64,000 nt of DNA from NCBI GenBank assembly GCA_964348665.1, contig CAYGDP010000001.1, positions 124,001-188,000 of the forward strand. The letters run 5' to 3'. Shown here piece by piece: positions 42,463 to 50,936 of the stretch. Source of the stretch: CAYGDP01 sp964348665 (GTDB taxonomy: Bacteria > Verrucomicrobiota > Verrucomicrobiia > Palsa-1439 > CAYGDP01). Made by a program: the position numbers and the translations under genes. The stretch's first letter is position 1; each line of letters begins with the position of its first letter. Below the pieces are notes generated by a model. It had not been told where the DNA came from. It saw only the letters and a program-made list of their open reading frames with translations, and did no database searches.

Positions 42463-43061
42463 TTACGATTTACGCTCTCAAGCCGCAGTTTCAGAAATGC
42501 GTCCGGTGGTGTGCGGGGAACTGGATGACGCCGGATATGGCGATCTGGCTTGGCGTTGCTTGCGCGGCGGCGATCGGCATTTGCTTTTGGCTCGGTTTCA
42601 CCGTGAATCCGTGGATTCTGCTCGTGTCCGCGCCCTTGCTGATTGCGCGGATGGGGTTTAATGCGCTGGATGGAATGCTGGCTCGCGAGAAAGGGTTGGC
42701 CGATAAACGGGGTGAGGTGCTCAATGAAATCACCGACGTTGGCGGCGACTTGCTGAGTTATGTACCGGCAGCGGTCTTTGCGCCGACGGAAGCAATGCGA
42801 GCCATGATTTTCGCGGTGGTAATCGCGACGTTGCTGGCTGAATTTACCGGCATTCTGGGGAAAGCGGTGACAGGCACACGGCGTTACGAAGGCCCGATGG
42901 GCGGGAAGAGCGACCGCGCATTCTGGTTTGGATTGGGCGCGATTTTCTATGCAATCTTCCCGGCGGCGATGGAGTACGCCATCCCGTATTTGGCGGTCGT
43001 GCTCGCGTTCGTGTTACTGACGTGGTTCAATCGTCTGCGCGTGCTTTGGAAAAGCGTATGA
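42459..43061 (+). CDS. CDP-alcohol phosphatidyltransferase, YnbA-like
   Basis: About 200 residues with several membrane helices. The family motif D-x2-DG-x2-AR-x8-G-x3-D-x3-D is present in altered form: NALDGMLAR then RGEVLNEITD, so the first and third Asp are Asn (about 68 and 89) while the second and fourth are kept. That pattern resembles the E. coli YnbA group rather than PgsA or PssA. It would join a CDP-activated lipid to an alcohol at the inner membrane; the alcohol is unknown. The ATGA overlaps on both sides tie it to the gene before and to the CdsA paralogue after it. Confidence 0.82.
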   Translation: MITIYALKPQFQKCVRWCAGNWMTPDMAIWLGVACAAAIGICFWLGFTVNPWILLVSAPLLIARMGFNALDGMLAREKGLADKRGEVLNEITDVGGDLLSYVPAAVFAPTEAMRAMIFAVVIATLLAEFTGILGKAVTGTRRYEGPMGGKSDRAFWFGLGAIFYAIFPAAMEYAIPYLAVVLAFVLLTWFNRLRVLWKSV

Positions 43062-44083
43062 GATGGCTTGCCTTATTGATCATTTACACGGTGAGCCTGA
43101 CGCGGCTTTTGCTGGCGAGTCGGTGGAGTGAATTGATTTTGAGCGGTTGCGTGTTGGGGGTGCTCGCAATTTTCTTCGTGGTCGGCCTGCCGCTGCGCCA
43201 ATCGCCGACGGGCAAGGACATCCTCGTCCGTACCGAGACATGGTGTTGGATGATCGGGATTTTCTTGCTGGCGACCGCATTGCATCCGGGGGTGGTTTTT
43301 GTGTTGCTGGCATTCTTGAGTTTCGTGGCGTTGCGGGAGTATTTTTCGCTATTGCCAATGTATCATCGGGGAACGTTTCTGCGCGCCGAGGATCGCCCGG
43401 CAATCGCGCTGGCGTATCTGACGATCCCAGCGACGTATTGGCTAGGATATGATCAATGGTATTTATTTTACATTGTGCTGATTCCCGTTTTCGCAACATT
43501 GTGCCTGCCGATTTTGCTGGTTGCGACAAATAATCCGCAAGGCATTTTGGTTTCCATGGGATCCATTCTTGCCGGGATGGTTCTGTTCGTGTTTCTGTTC
43601 AGCCACGCGGCCATCCTGATCTGGTTCTCGCCGATCTTTTTATTTTATGCGTTGTTGGTGACAGAGATGCGGGATGTGCTGGCGTATTGTTTCGGCAAGG
43701 CGCTATCGCCGCTGAAATGGTCATGGCTGCACGTGGCGGTCGCGCCCAAGATCAACCCGCGCAAAACGTGGGTTGGTTCGGCGTTGGCTTCGTTTGGTTG
43801 CGCGGGAATCAGCGCCGCGATGGCGCCCTTGATGCCGGAATTGCCTGCAGGGCGGCCGTCTGCGCAATATTTGTTTTGGCTGGGATTCGGAGTCGGTTGG
43901 CTGGGACTTGCGGGTGATTTGGCGACCGGTGCCATCAAGCGTGATCTACAAGTAAAGGACACCGGACATGCGTTGCCCGGACACGGCGGCGTCATTGACC
44001 GCATCAACGGCGTGATTTTTACCGTGCCAGTGATTTTCCATCTGACATGGCATATCTATTCCCCCGGAATGGTGGAGCTTTGA
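43058..44083 (+). CDS. Phosphatidate cytidylyltransferase (CdsA/YnbB-like)
   Basis: About 341 residues with roughly eight membrane helices. INPRKTWVGSALASFG and the C-terminal signature KRDLQVKDTGHALPGHGG, then VIDRING, identify a CDP-diacylglycerol synthase; the final Asp of the usual DRID is Asn here. It makes CDP-lipid, the donor for the adjoining transferase. ATG 43058 overlaps the previous stop; the next start overlaps this stop (TGATG). A housekeeping cdsA is expected elsewhere, so this is likely a pathway-specific paralogue. Confidence 0.9.
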   Translation: MRWLALLIIYTVSLTRLLLASRWSELILSGCVLGVLAIFFVVGLPLRQSPTGKDILVRTETWCWMIGIFLLATALHPGVVFVLLAFLSFVALREYFSLLPMYHRGTFLRAEDRPAIALAYLTIPATYWLGYDQWYLFYIVLIPVFATLCLPILLVATNNPQGILVSMGSILAGMVLFVFLFSHAAILIWFSPIFLFYALLVTEMRDVLAYCFGKALSPLKWSWLHVAVAPKINPRKTWVGSALASFGCAGISAAMAPLMPELPAGRPSAQYLFWLGFGVGWLGLAGDLATGAIKRDLQVKDTGHALPGHGGVIDRINGVIFTVPVIFHLTWHIYSPGMVEL

Positions 44084-44703
44084 TGAAAACCGTTTGCCTG
44101 CTTCTTTTCCGTGCGCTCCTGCGCGTCGCGTTCGGTTTATACCAGACGCCAAAAGTGCCAACGCCGTGCATCATCGTCTCCAACCACAACACGCATTTTG
44201 ATATTTATGTGCTAACGATGCTGTTTCCAATTCGTGCCTTGCATCGTGTCCGGAGCGCAGCGGCCGCGGATACTTTCAAAAGTGGACTGCTCGGCTGTTT
44301 TTGCCGCGCGACGCTCAATCCGATCCTCGTGGATCGCCACGCTCGTGCGCACGATCCGCTGGCGGAAATCAAAACTGCCATTGAGCAGGGAGATTCCTTG
44401 ATTCTGTTTCCCGAAGGAACACGAGGGGACCCGGGAGTGATTAATTTGTTCAAGCCGGGAATTGGCGAAATCGCGCGCAGTTATCCGCACATTCCAATTT
44501 ACCCGTGCTTCATCGCGGGGATCGAGCGGGTATGGCCGCGAGGAACCATGTTGCCGCTGCCATTCAACGTGGAGATTCTTCTCGGCGAGTCTTATCGGGC
44601 AGACCCAAACCTGCACCGCCGCGAGATCGCAGTGCAACTCGAACAGAACGTCCGATCTTTGGCCGATCGGTACGAACAGGCGCGGCGGGGAACAGCAGCC
44701 TAG
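44083..44703 (+). CDS. PlsC-type 1-acylglycerol-3-phosphate acyltransferase
   Basis: A 206-residue acyltransferase of the LPLAT family. The catalytic HNTHFD (H-x4-D) lies in SNHNTHFDIYVL and the glycerol-phosphate motif is LFPEGTRGDPG. A single N-terminal hydrophobic segment (VCLLLFRALLRVAFGLY) anchors it. It would make phosphatidate or another acylated intermediate for the CdsA paralogue upstream, to which it is coupled by TGATG. It ends the module and converges with the fic gene. Confidence 0.88.
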   Translation: MKTVCLLLFRALLRVAFGLYQTPKVPTPCIIVSNHNTHFDIYVLTMLFPIRALHRVRSAAAADTFKSGLLGCFCRATLNPILVDRHARAHDPLAEIKTAIEQGDSLILFPEGTRGDPGVINLFKPGIGEIARSYPHIPIYPCFIAGIERVWPRGTMLPLPFNVEILLGESYRADPNLHRREIAVQLEQNVRSLADRYEQARRGTAA

Positions 44704-44769
44704 GGAAAGTCGAACCATCACTTTCTCGATGTAATCGCCGCATACTAATCTGTTATCCAATCCCACCCT

Positions 44770-45957
44770 CTACGAAAGAAACCCGTGTGTTTTCGCCTTC
44801 GGCATCTGTTTGACTCGCTGGAAAAATTCGGTCTCCGTAATCTCTGTCGGCCACTCCAAGCGGATAAAAATCTCATAACGATTGTCTTCCAGTTTTTTGA
44901 AGCCGAGGGCCTTCAGCTGAATTAAATAACTGATGTCACGGATGAACGCCTTGTGCGGATTGCTGAGATTTCGATAAATGCTCTCCACTTTGGAGCGTAA
45001 CTCCTCCAGCGTCAACCGTTCCGCTTCCAGCAGAACTTTGAGGATTTCGATGTGTCGATCTGCGATGACACGTTTGCGTTTGGTGCGGAGACGATTGAAA
45101 AGGTCGAACATCATATTGCGGAACAATGCCTTTTGCACTTGCGTCCTGATTTCCGACAGCAACCTTTTGCACTGGGATTCGATGCCGCGCAAACCAAGCT
45201 TCAAAAAATGCGTCAGGTCGTATCCGTTCGCTCGCACTGTCGCCAGTGCGGTCAGATATGCGTTCTTTTCCTCGTAGTAGTAATTGGACATGGCGATGAA
45301 AAGCGTGTCCTTCAAGCCTGTTCGTTGCAACATCAGCGCCTCCAGCGCGCGTGCCGTGCGACCGTTGCCATCCTCAAATGGATGCATTGCCGCAAAGTGG
45401 TAATGAAGTGTCAGAGCTTGAATGAGAGGATCGTGATCTCCAGCCTCTTGTCGAGCCGCGCGACAAAGTTCCGAGAAAGCCTTCTGGCATTCGTCGCCGC
45501 CTTCCGCACCGCGATGTCTCGGGATACCAAAGTTCACATTTTGATCTCGACCTCGAAGTTTGCCAGGCGCACAATGGTCGTCATCCGCACCTGTGACGAG
45601 CCGCCGATGAATCTCGCATATTAAGTCCGCGTCAATCGGACGATCGTTCGGCAAGGTCGCAATCCAGCGATACGTGGATACTGCGGCCGCCGCTTGTCGT
45701 TGGGATCGTGTGTGGAGTTGTTCCGGTGTTTGCTTTAGCGCAGCGTCCAGTTCCTTCTCGGTAAACTCTGCACCCTCGATTCGCGATGTCCCCGCCACCT
45801 CACGTTTGAGTTGTATAACTTGAAGCTGTTCCGTCCAACTCCTCTGATACGGAATGGTAGTCAGTGAAAGCACAGCAGCTTTGGCCGCCGCCAGTTCGCC
45901 TACGATGGCGGCGCGATCATAGGCGATCCAATTTTTGGGGATCTCATAAAGAATCAT
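44770..45957 (-). CDS. Fic-domain AMPylase-type protein with self-inhibitory motif
   Basis: A 395-residue Fic protein. The catalytic HPFEDGNGR (192-200) is intact, so it can transfer a nucleotide (usually AMP) to a target hydroxyl. An N-terminal inhibitory motif TSRIEG (57-62), of the S/T-x3-E-G type, marks class II Fic proteins, whose Glu blocks ATP until relieved. The C-terminal 120 residues look like a winged-helix domain (LTLEELRSKVESIYRNLSN). So it is probably a regulated stand-alone enzyme, not half of a Fic/antitoxin pair. Its upstream region has repeated TTTCATTTCC elements. Confidence 0.92.
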   Translation of the reverse strand: MILYEIPKNWIAYDRAAIVGELAAAKAAVLSLTTIPYQRSWTEQLQVIQLKREVAGTSRIEGAEFTEKELDAALKQTPEQLHTRSQRQAAAAVSTYRWIATLPNDRPIDADLICEIHRRLVTGADDDHCAPGKLRGRDQNVNFGIPRHRGAEGGDECQKAFSELCRAARQEAGDHDPLIQALTLHYHFAAMHPFEDGNGRTARALEALMLQRTGLKDTLFIAMSNYYYEEKNAYLTALATVRANGYDLTHFLKLGLRGIESQCKRLLSEIRTQVQKALFRNMMFDLFNRLRTKRKRVIADRHIEILKVLLEAERLTLEELRSKVESIYRNLSNPHKAFIRDISYLIQLKALGFKKLEDNRYEIFIRLEWPTEITETEFFQRVKQMPKAKTHGFLS

Positions 45958-46366
45958 TGGATACCAAATTAAAACAGTTTCATTTCCAAGTCAATTCCAA
46001 CTTCTCCAGGTCATTTTCATAGGAAAAACAGGTAAATAGTTCACAGCAAAAGGCCATATAAATTCCATTTCATTTCCGCTTCATTTCATACCAAGGCCGT
46101 TTAAATTGTTAGCCGATTCCACTGGGTAAACGTCGCAGAGGTTTCATCGAACTGTCTTGAACGCTGCCAACAACATCGCATCTAAGCAGCAGTGGATTTC
46201 CTGAATCTTTGCGTACCCGCCGCCAGTTTCTTCGGAGTGACTGCGCTCGGCGGGGCGGGGCGGGATCGAATCGCGCCGGTTGAACCTGCCGGGTGAAAAT
46301 TGCCGAAACATTTCTTGTCGCAGAAGGCTATATATTGTTGCAAACCAACCAACCAAGGAGAATCAC
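45958..46366. other. Divergent regulatory gap between fic and the export operon
   Basis: No gene is supported in these 409 bases. The left half (45958-46110) is A/T-rich and carries TTTCATTTCC twice (45978-45987 and 46068-46077), a related TTCATTTCA (46080-46088), and ATACCAA at both ends, which are candidate operator sites for fic. The right half is GC-rich (GGCGGGGCGGGGCGGG near 46240). AAGGAG at 46355-46360 is the ribosome binding site of the next gene. Confidence 0.45.
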
Positions 46367-47083
46367 ATGAAATTTAGATTTTTGTGCGGCGCGACGGCTT
46401 TACTGGCGGGTACGTTCCTCACGGTGACTGCCGTCGCCAACGACGACGTCAAAAGCGCGGCAAAGAAACTGGCGGAGAAAGCCAACTATAGCTGGACCTC
46501 AACCACCGAGGTGGGTGGCGCCGGGCAACAGTTTCGTCCGGGGCCGACCGATGGCAAGTTGGCGGGAGATGTCACTTGGGTCTCGACGACGTTTGGCCAG
46601 AACACCAGCGAAATGGTGTTAAAAGGCGCTAAAGGCGCGGCCAAGACGCAGGACGGCTGGAAGTCGGTGGCGGAATTGACCGAGGGCGAAGCCACGCAGG
46701 AAAATCGCGGGCGACGATTCCTCGGACGGATGCTTCAGAATTTCAAAGCTCCCGCAGCGCAAGCCGAAGATCTCATCGCCAAAACCAAGAGCCTCGAGAA
46801 AACCGGCGACGCCTATTCGGGCGAGTTGACCGCCGAAGGCGTGACCGAGTTGCTGACCTTCGGACGTCGCGCGGGCGGCAATGCGCCTGCGCCCACTAAC
46901 GCCAAAGGATCGGCGAAGTTTTGGCTCAAAGACGGTGTCCTTTCCAAATTCGAATATAACGTGCAAGGAACGGTTACCTTCAACAACAACGAAGTGAACG
47001 TTGACCGTACCACAACGGTCGAAATCAAAGACGTGGGAACAACGAAAGTCGAAGTGCCCGAAGAAGCCAAGGGAAAACTTTAG
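46367..47083 (+). CDS. Secreted hypothetical protein
   Basis: A 238-residue protein with a signal peptide (FLCGATALLAGTFLTVTAVA). ATG 46367 has AAGGAG upstream. The mature part has low-complexity basic and Gly-rich stretches (GAKGAAKTQ, FGRRAGGNAPAP) and ends in repeated beta strands (VTFNNNEVNVDRTTTVEIKD). No family is recognised; similar proteins are probably shared by related bacteria but this could not be checked. It heads an eight-gene same-strand run with short gaps up to the MacB-type permease. Confidence 0.6.
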   Translation: MKFRFLCGATALLAGTFLTVTAVANDDVKSAAKKLAEKANYSWTSTTEVGGAGQQFRPGPTDGKLAGDVTWVSTTFGQNTSEMVLKGAKGAAKTQDGWKSVAELTEGEATQENRGRRFLGRMLQNFKAPAAQAEDLIAKTKSLEKTGDAYSGELTAEGVTELLTFGRRAGGNAPAPTNAKGSAKFWLKDGVLSKFEYNVQGTVTFNNNEVNVDRTTTVEIKDVGTTKVEVPEEAKGKL

Positions 47084-47140
47084 CTCGGACGATCGAGATT
47101 GGCGAACGGGAATCATGTTCGTCGAAATATAGAAGGCCGT

Positions 47141-47809
47141 ATGAATGTGACCGAACTGGGTCTGCACCAAAACCGTCGCACCTTTCTTCGCACCGTGGGT
47201 GCGGGAGCGGCGGTCTTGGCCGTTCCCGAACTTTTCGCCAAAGAACTTCTTCGCACGCCCTTGCAAACCGAAGGACCGTTTTATCCCGACAAACTGCCAC
47301 TGGATACCGATAATGACCTGATTATCGTCAACGACACCCTGACGCCCGCTGTCGGTGACATCACCCATCTCACGGGTCGCATCCTCGATGCGCGCGGCAA
47401 ACCGATCAAAAACGCGCTGGTCGAAATCTGGCAGGTGGATAGCAAAGGCGTTTATTTGCACACGGGGAGCAGCGGCCGCGCGAACCGCGACACGAATTTC
47501 CAGGGGTTTGGCCGTTTTCTCACCGGTTCGACCGGTGAATATTATTTTCGCACCGTCAAACCCGTGCCGTATCCGGGCCGCACGCCGCACATCCATTTTG
47601 CGGTGAAAGTTCCCAAGCAGGAAAAGTTCACGACGCAATGTTACGTCAAAGGCGAGCCGCGCAATGAAAAGGACGGGATTTTCACGAGCATCCGCGATCG
47701 CCAGGCGCGGGAATCGCTGCTGGTGGATTTTGCGCCGATCAAATCCTCGCGCATCGGTGAACTCGCTGCGCGTTTTAACATCGTCCTCGGATTTACGCCA
47801 GAGGCGTGA
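47141..47809 (+). CDS. Tat-exported intradiol ring-cleavage dioxygenase-like protein
   Basis: A 222-residue protein of the protocatechuate 3,4-dioxygenase beta family. A Tat signal (NRRTFLRTVGAGAAVLAV) precedes the intradiol domain: ILDARGKPIKNALVEIWQVD, the Tyr-bearing GEYYFRTVKPVPYPG, and HIHF, which supplies two of the four iron ligands (two Tyr, two His). The family cleaves catechols by oxygen insertion between the hydroxyls. Export means it would act outside the cytoplasm, so the substrate may be an aromatic of plant or humic origin. AGAAGG lies before ATG 47141. It is followed by a PQQ propeller. Confidence 0.85.
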   Translation: MNVTELGLHQNRRTFLRTVGAGAAVLAVPELFAKELLRTPLQTEGPFYPDKLPLDTDNDLIIVNDTLTPAVGDITHLTGRILDARGKPIKNALVEIWQVDSKGVYLHTGSSGRANRDTNFQGFGRFLTGSTGEYYFRTVKPVPYPGRTPHIHFAVKVPKQEKFTTQCYVKGEPRNEKDGIFTSIRDRQARESLLVDFAPIKSSRIGELAARFNIVLGFTPEA

Positions 47810-47843
47810 GTTCGATGCAGTTTCCATTTCGGAGAATGACTTA

Positions 47844-49229
47844 ATGAAAATGTTGCTCCTATCGTTTTCTGCTCTTGCAATCCTTTCTGGAATCATCTCC
47901 CTTGCCGCCGATACGCCCAGCGCTGCTGATCGCAACTGGCCGCAATGGCGCGGACCACTCGCCACCGGCGCGGCGCCGACTGCCAACCCGCCCGTCCGCT
48001 GGAGCGAGACGACCAACGTAAAATGGAAAACCAAGCTCCCCGGCAGCGGCACGGCCTCGCCCGTCATTTGGGAAAACCAAATTTTCATCCTGACTGCAAT
48101 TCCGGAGGAGAAAAAATCTGACACTGTCGAGGCGACTCCCGCGCCCGCGCCTCCGCCGGCTGACGCGAATACAGACAATCAACCGCGTCGTCGGCGGGGC
48201 GGCGGCGGATTTCGCGCCCAGGCGCCGATCGCGAAAAATCAGTTTGCCTTGCTCTGTCTCGATCGTCAGACGGGAAAAATTCTCTGGCAGAAAATCGCTC
48301 GCGAAACCGTGCCGCACGAGGGTCATCATCAGGATCACGGGTTTGCGTCGCACTCACCCGTCACCGATGGCAAACGTATTTTCGCCTACTTCGGATCGCG
48401 TGGGTTGCATTGCTACGATCTGCAAGGAAACCTGAAATGGCAAAAGGATTTCGGACAGATGCGGACGAAGAACTCGTTCGGCGAAGGCAGCTCGCCTGCG
48501 TTGTTTGGCAACACGGTCGTTGTGAACTGGGATCATGAGGGTGAGGATTTCATTGTCGCGTTGGATGCCGATAGCGGAAAAGAGCTTTGGCGACAGCCAC
48601 GGGACGAAGATACCTCATGGTCTACGCCGCTGATCGTGCAGCACGATGGCAAAGCGCAGGTGATCACGTCGGCGACGCGCAAAATCCGCAGTTACGATCT
48701 TGTCACCGGAAAATTACTTTGGGAATGCGGCGGAATGACGGCCAACACAATCCCCAGTCCCGTCGCCGCGAATGGCGTGGTGTTTGCTACGAGTGGGTTT
48801 CGTGGTAGCTCGCTGCAGGCGATTCGCCTCGGTCGCACCGGCGATCTTACCGGGAGTGACGCGATCCTTTGGCAGCACAACCGCAACACGCCGTATGTGC
48901 CGTCGCCATTGCTCTATGGCGATAAACTCTACCTCTTTGCCGGCAACAACAATATCCTCTCCTGCTTCGATACCAAGGACGGTCGTGTGCTGATTGACGG
49001 TGAACGGGTCGAGGGCTTGCAAGGCGTTTACGCGTCGCCAGTCGGCGCGGGTGGGCGCGTGTATCTCGTCGGACGCAACGGCGCGACGGTCGTCATCAAT
49101 AATTCCGACAAACTCGAAGTGCTGGCCACCAATCGGCTCGCGGAACGCATCGACGCATCTCCCGCCATTGTGGGAAAAGAAATCTTTCTCCGCAGTCATG
49201 GATCTCTCTATTGCATTGAGGAGAAATAA
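47844..49229 (+). CDS. Secreted PQQ-type beta-propeller protein 2
   Basis: A 461-residue exported propeller. Signal peptide LLLSFSALAILSGIISLAA; then NWPQWRGPLATGAAPT, typical for this group, and blades CLDRQTGKILWQKI, ALDADSGKELWRQP, SYDLVTGKLLWECG. A Pro/Ala- and Arg/Gly-rich insertion (about residues 95-130, PAPAPPPADANT and RRRRGGGGF) breaks one blade and is probably a surface loop. No cofactor is proven. It shares the fold with the gene at 17419 but the insertion is absent there. ATG 47844 has GGAG upstream; a longer frame to 47664 only overlaps the dioxygenase. Confidence 0.8.
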   Translation: MKMLLLSFSALAILSGIISLAADTPSAADRNWPQWRGPLATGAAPTANPPVRWSETTNVKWKTKLPGSGTASPVIWENQIFILTAIPEEKKSDTVEATPAPAPPPADANTDNQPRRRRGGGGFRAQAPIAKNQFALLCLDRQTGKILWQKIARETVPHEGHHQDHGFASHSPVTDGKRIFAYFGSRGLHCYDLQGNLKWQKDFGQMRTKNSFGEGSSPALFGNTVVVNWDHEGEDFIVALDADSGKELWRQPRDEDTSWSTPLIVQHDGKAQVITSATRKIRSYDLVTGKLLWECGGMTANTIPSPVAANGVVFATSGFRGSSLQAIRLGRTGDLTGSDAILWQHNRNTPYVPSPLLYGDKLYLFAGNNNILSCFDTKDGRVLIDGERVEGLQGVYASPVGAGGRVYLVGRNGATVVINNSDKLEVLATNRLAERIDASPAIVGKEIFLRSHGSLYCIEEK

Positions 49230-49230
49230 C

Positions 49231-50934
49231 GTGGCAACCGCAAGACTGGCGTTCTGGTTGGTGGTGGCCGCGGTCCTGGCGAATGGATGCTCGACAGCGC
49301 ATTATCGCCGTTCGGCGGACAAAGAGGTGTACTCGATCGTGGCATCGGCCGAGCGGTCGGCTCTGGGAAAGTCGCGTGAGTTTCGGATTGATACGCGCTA
49401 TTCGAATCGGAAGCCGAGCCAGATTCCAGCGAGCGAGATTATTGACGACCGTCTGCAATCGAGCGTGCGAGTGTTATCGCTGGAAAATGCTTTGAACCTC
49501 GCGATTCAGAATAGCCGCGAATACCAGACCGAAAAAGAGCGGCTCTATCTCTCGGCGCTGACCTTGACGGGCGAGCGGTATAATTTTCGACCGCAATTTT
49601 CCGGTTCCAGTACGGCCACGTATAACCGCTTGTCCGATGGCGAGCGACAACGATCCATCAATAGCCGGTTGGACGCGTCGCAGGCATTGAAAACAGGCGG
49701 AAGATTGGGCGTGGCGATCGCCAACGACCTGCTCCGATATTACACGGGCGACCCGCGCCGCTCCGCTGTCTCGACGGTGTCGGTCAATCTGCTCCAGCCG
49801 TTGCTGCGCGGGATCGGCGGACGCAATCCGGCGGTGGAGAACCTGACCCAGGCAGAGCGCAACGTCATCTATGCGGTTCGCGATTACAGTTTTTTCCAGA
49901 ACGAATTTGCCAAGAATATCGTGAACGATTATTTTTCGTTGTTGGCGCAAAAACAAGTCGTCCGAAATCGTCATGCCAACTTCCAAAGTCGCGTCCAATC
50001 CACACGGCGCCTCGAAGCCCGCGCCGTGGATCGCGAACGGGCGGTAGACGTGGATCAGGCGCGGCAAGCGGAGTTGACGGCAAAAAACAACTATATCAAC
50101 GTTGCCGCAACTTATCAGAACTCGCTGAACCAGTTCAAAATTAGTCTCGGCCTGCCGCTGGGCGACCACTTGCAACTCGACGATGAATTGCTCACGGAAC
50201 TAGAGAGTGCGAATTTGGTTTTGGTCGAGATTGATGCGATGCTAGCCGTCCGGGTCGCGATCAAGCGGCAACTAAAAATCCTTAACGCGATTGATCGCTA
50301 CGAAGACAGCAAACGAAAAGTTAAAGTCGCGGCCGACCGTTTGCGCGCCGACCTCAATTTGTTTGCGGATGCCTCGCTCAATTCGGAAGGAGCGACCGAT
50401 TACACGAAATTCGATCCGAACAAAATCAGCGCCGGGGTCGGACTGGAATTAAATTTGCCGTTCGACCGGCTGCGCGAACGCAATACGTATCGCGCGACGC
50501 TTGTGTCGTTCGAGTCCCAACTGCGAAGCTTCAGCCTGACTCTGGACAACTTGAAAGACAGCATTGAGCGCGGCCTGCGGACGCTGGAACAACGCCGGCA
50601 AACCTACGAGATCCAGCGGAATGCCCTTCAACTGGCCAACCGGCGTGTTGCCAGCGCGACTTTGCTTCTGGAAGCGGGCCGGGCAGAAATTCGCGACCTG
50701 ATCGAAGCGCAGGACGCGCAGATATCCGCTCAAAACGCAGTGACAGCGGCGTTGGTGGGATATCAGGAGCAGCGTTTGCAATTGATGCTGGATTTAGGCG
50801 TCTTGGAAACCGAATCGGAAAAATTCTGGCTCAAAGATTATGTGGGAGCCGAACTGCGAGCCGAGCCGAAAGATGGAGTCCCCCAACCGCCGTCCCACGA
50901 CCTCATTCTGCCTGACAAACTTTTCGAGGACTGA
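49231..50934 (+). CDS. TolC-family outer membrane lipoprotein
   Basis: A 567-residue TolC-like channel. The GTG start follows GAGGAG by seven bases and one base after the previous stop. A lipobox (VVAAVLANGC) gives a lipid-anchored N-terminus, unlike the other TolC gene at 15916. The OEP domain has VSVNLLQPLLRGIGGRN and LELNLPFDRLRERNTY, and ends in a helical stretch LLEAGRAEIRDLIEAQDAQI. It forms the outer-membrane end of the export system encoded by the next three genes. Confidence 0.88.
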   Translation: MATARLAFWLVVAAVLANGCSTAHYRRSADKEVYSIVASAERSALGKSREFRIDTRYSNRKPSQIPASEIIDDRLQSSVRVLSLENALNLAIQNSREYQTEKERLYLSALTLTGERYNFRPQFSGSSTATYNRLSDGERQRSINSRLDASQALKTGGRLGVAIANDLLRYYTGDPRRSAVSTVSVNLLQPLLRGIGGRNPAVENLTQAERNVIYAVRDYSFFQNEFAKNIVNDYFSLLAQKQVVRNRHANFQSRVQSTRRLEARAVDRERAVDVDQARQAELTAKNNYINVAATYQNSLNQFKISLGLPLGDHLQLDDELLTELESANLVLVEIDAMLAVRVAIKRQLKILNAIDRYEDSKRKVKVAADRLRADLNLFADASLNSEGATDYTKFDPNKISAGVGLELNLPFDRLRERNTYRATLVSFESQLRSFSLTLDNLKDSIERGLRTLEQRRQTYEIQRNALQLANRRVASATLLLEAGRAEIRDLIEAQDAQISAQNAVTAALVGYQEQRLQLMLDLGVLETESEKFWLKDYVGAELRAEPKDGVPQPPSHDLILPDKLFED

Positions 50935-50936
50935 CA

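Noticed and set aside
46619..48178. 519-codon minus-strand frame
   Set aside because: It lies opposite three well-supported plus-strand genes and has the Phe/Arg-rich, motif-free composition of an antisense shadow in GC-rich DNA.
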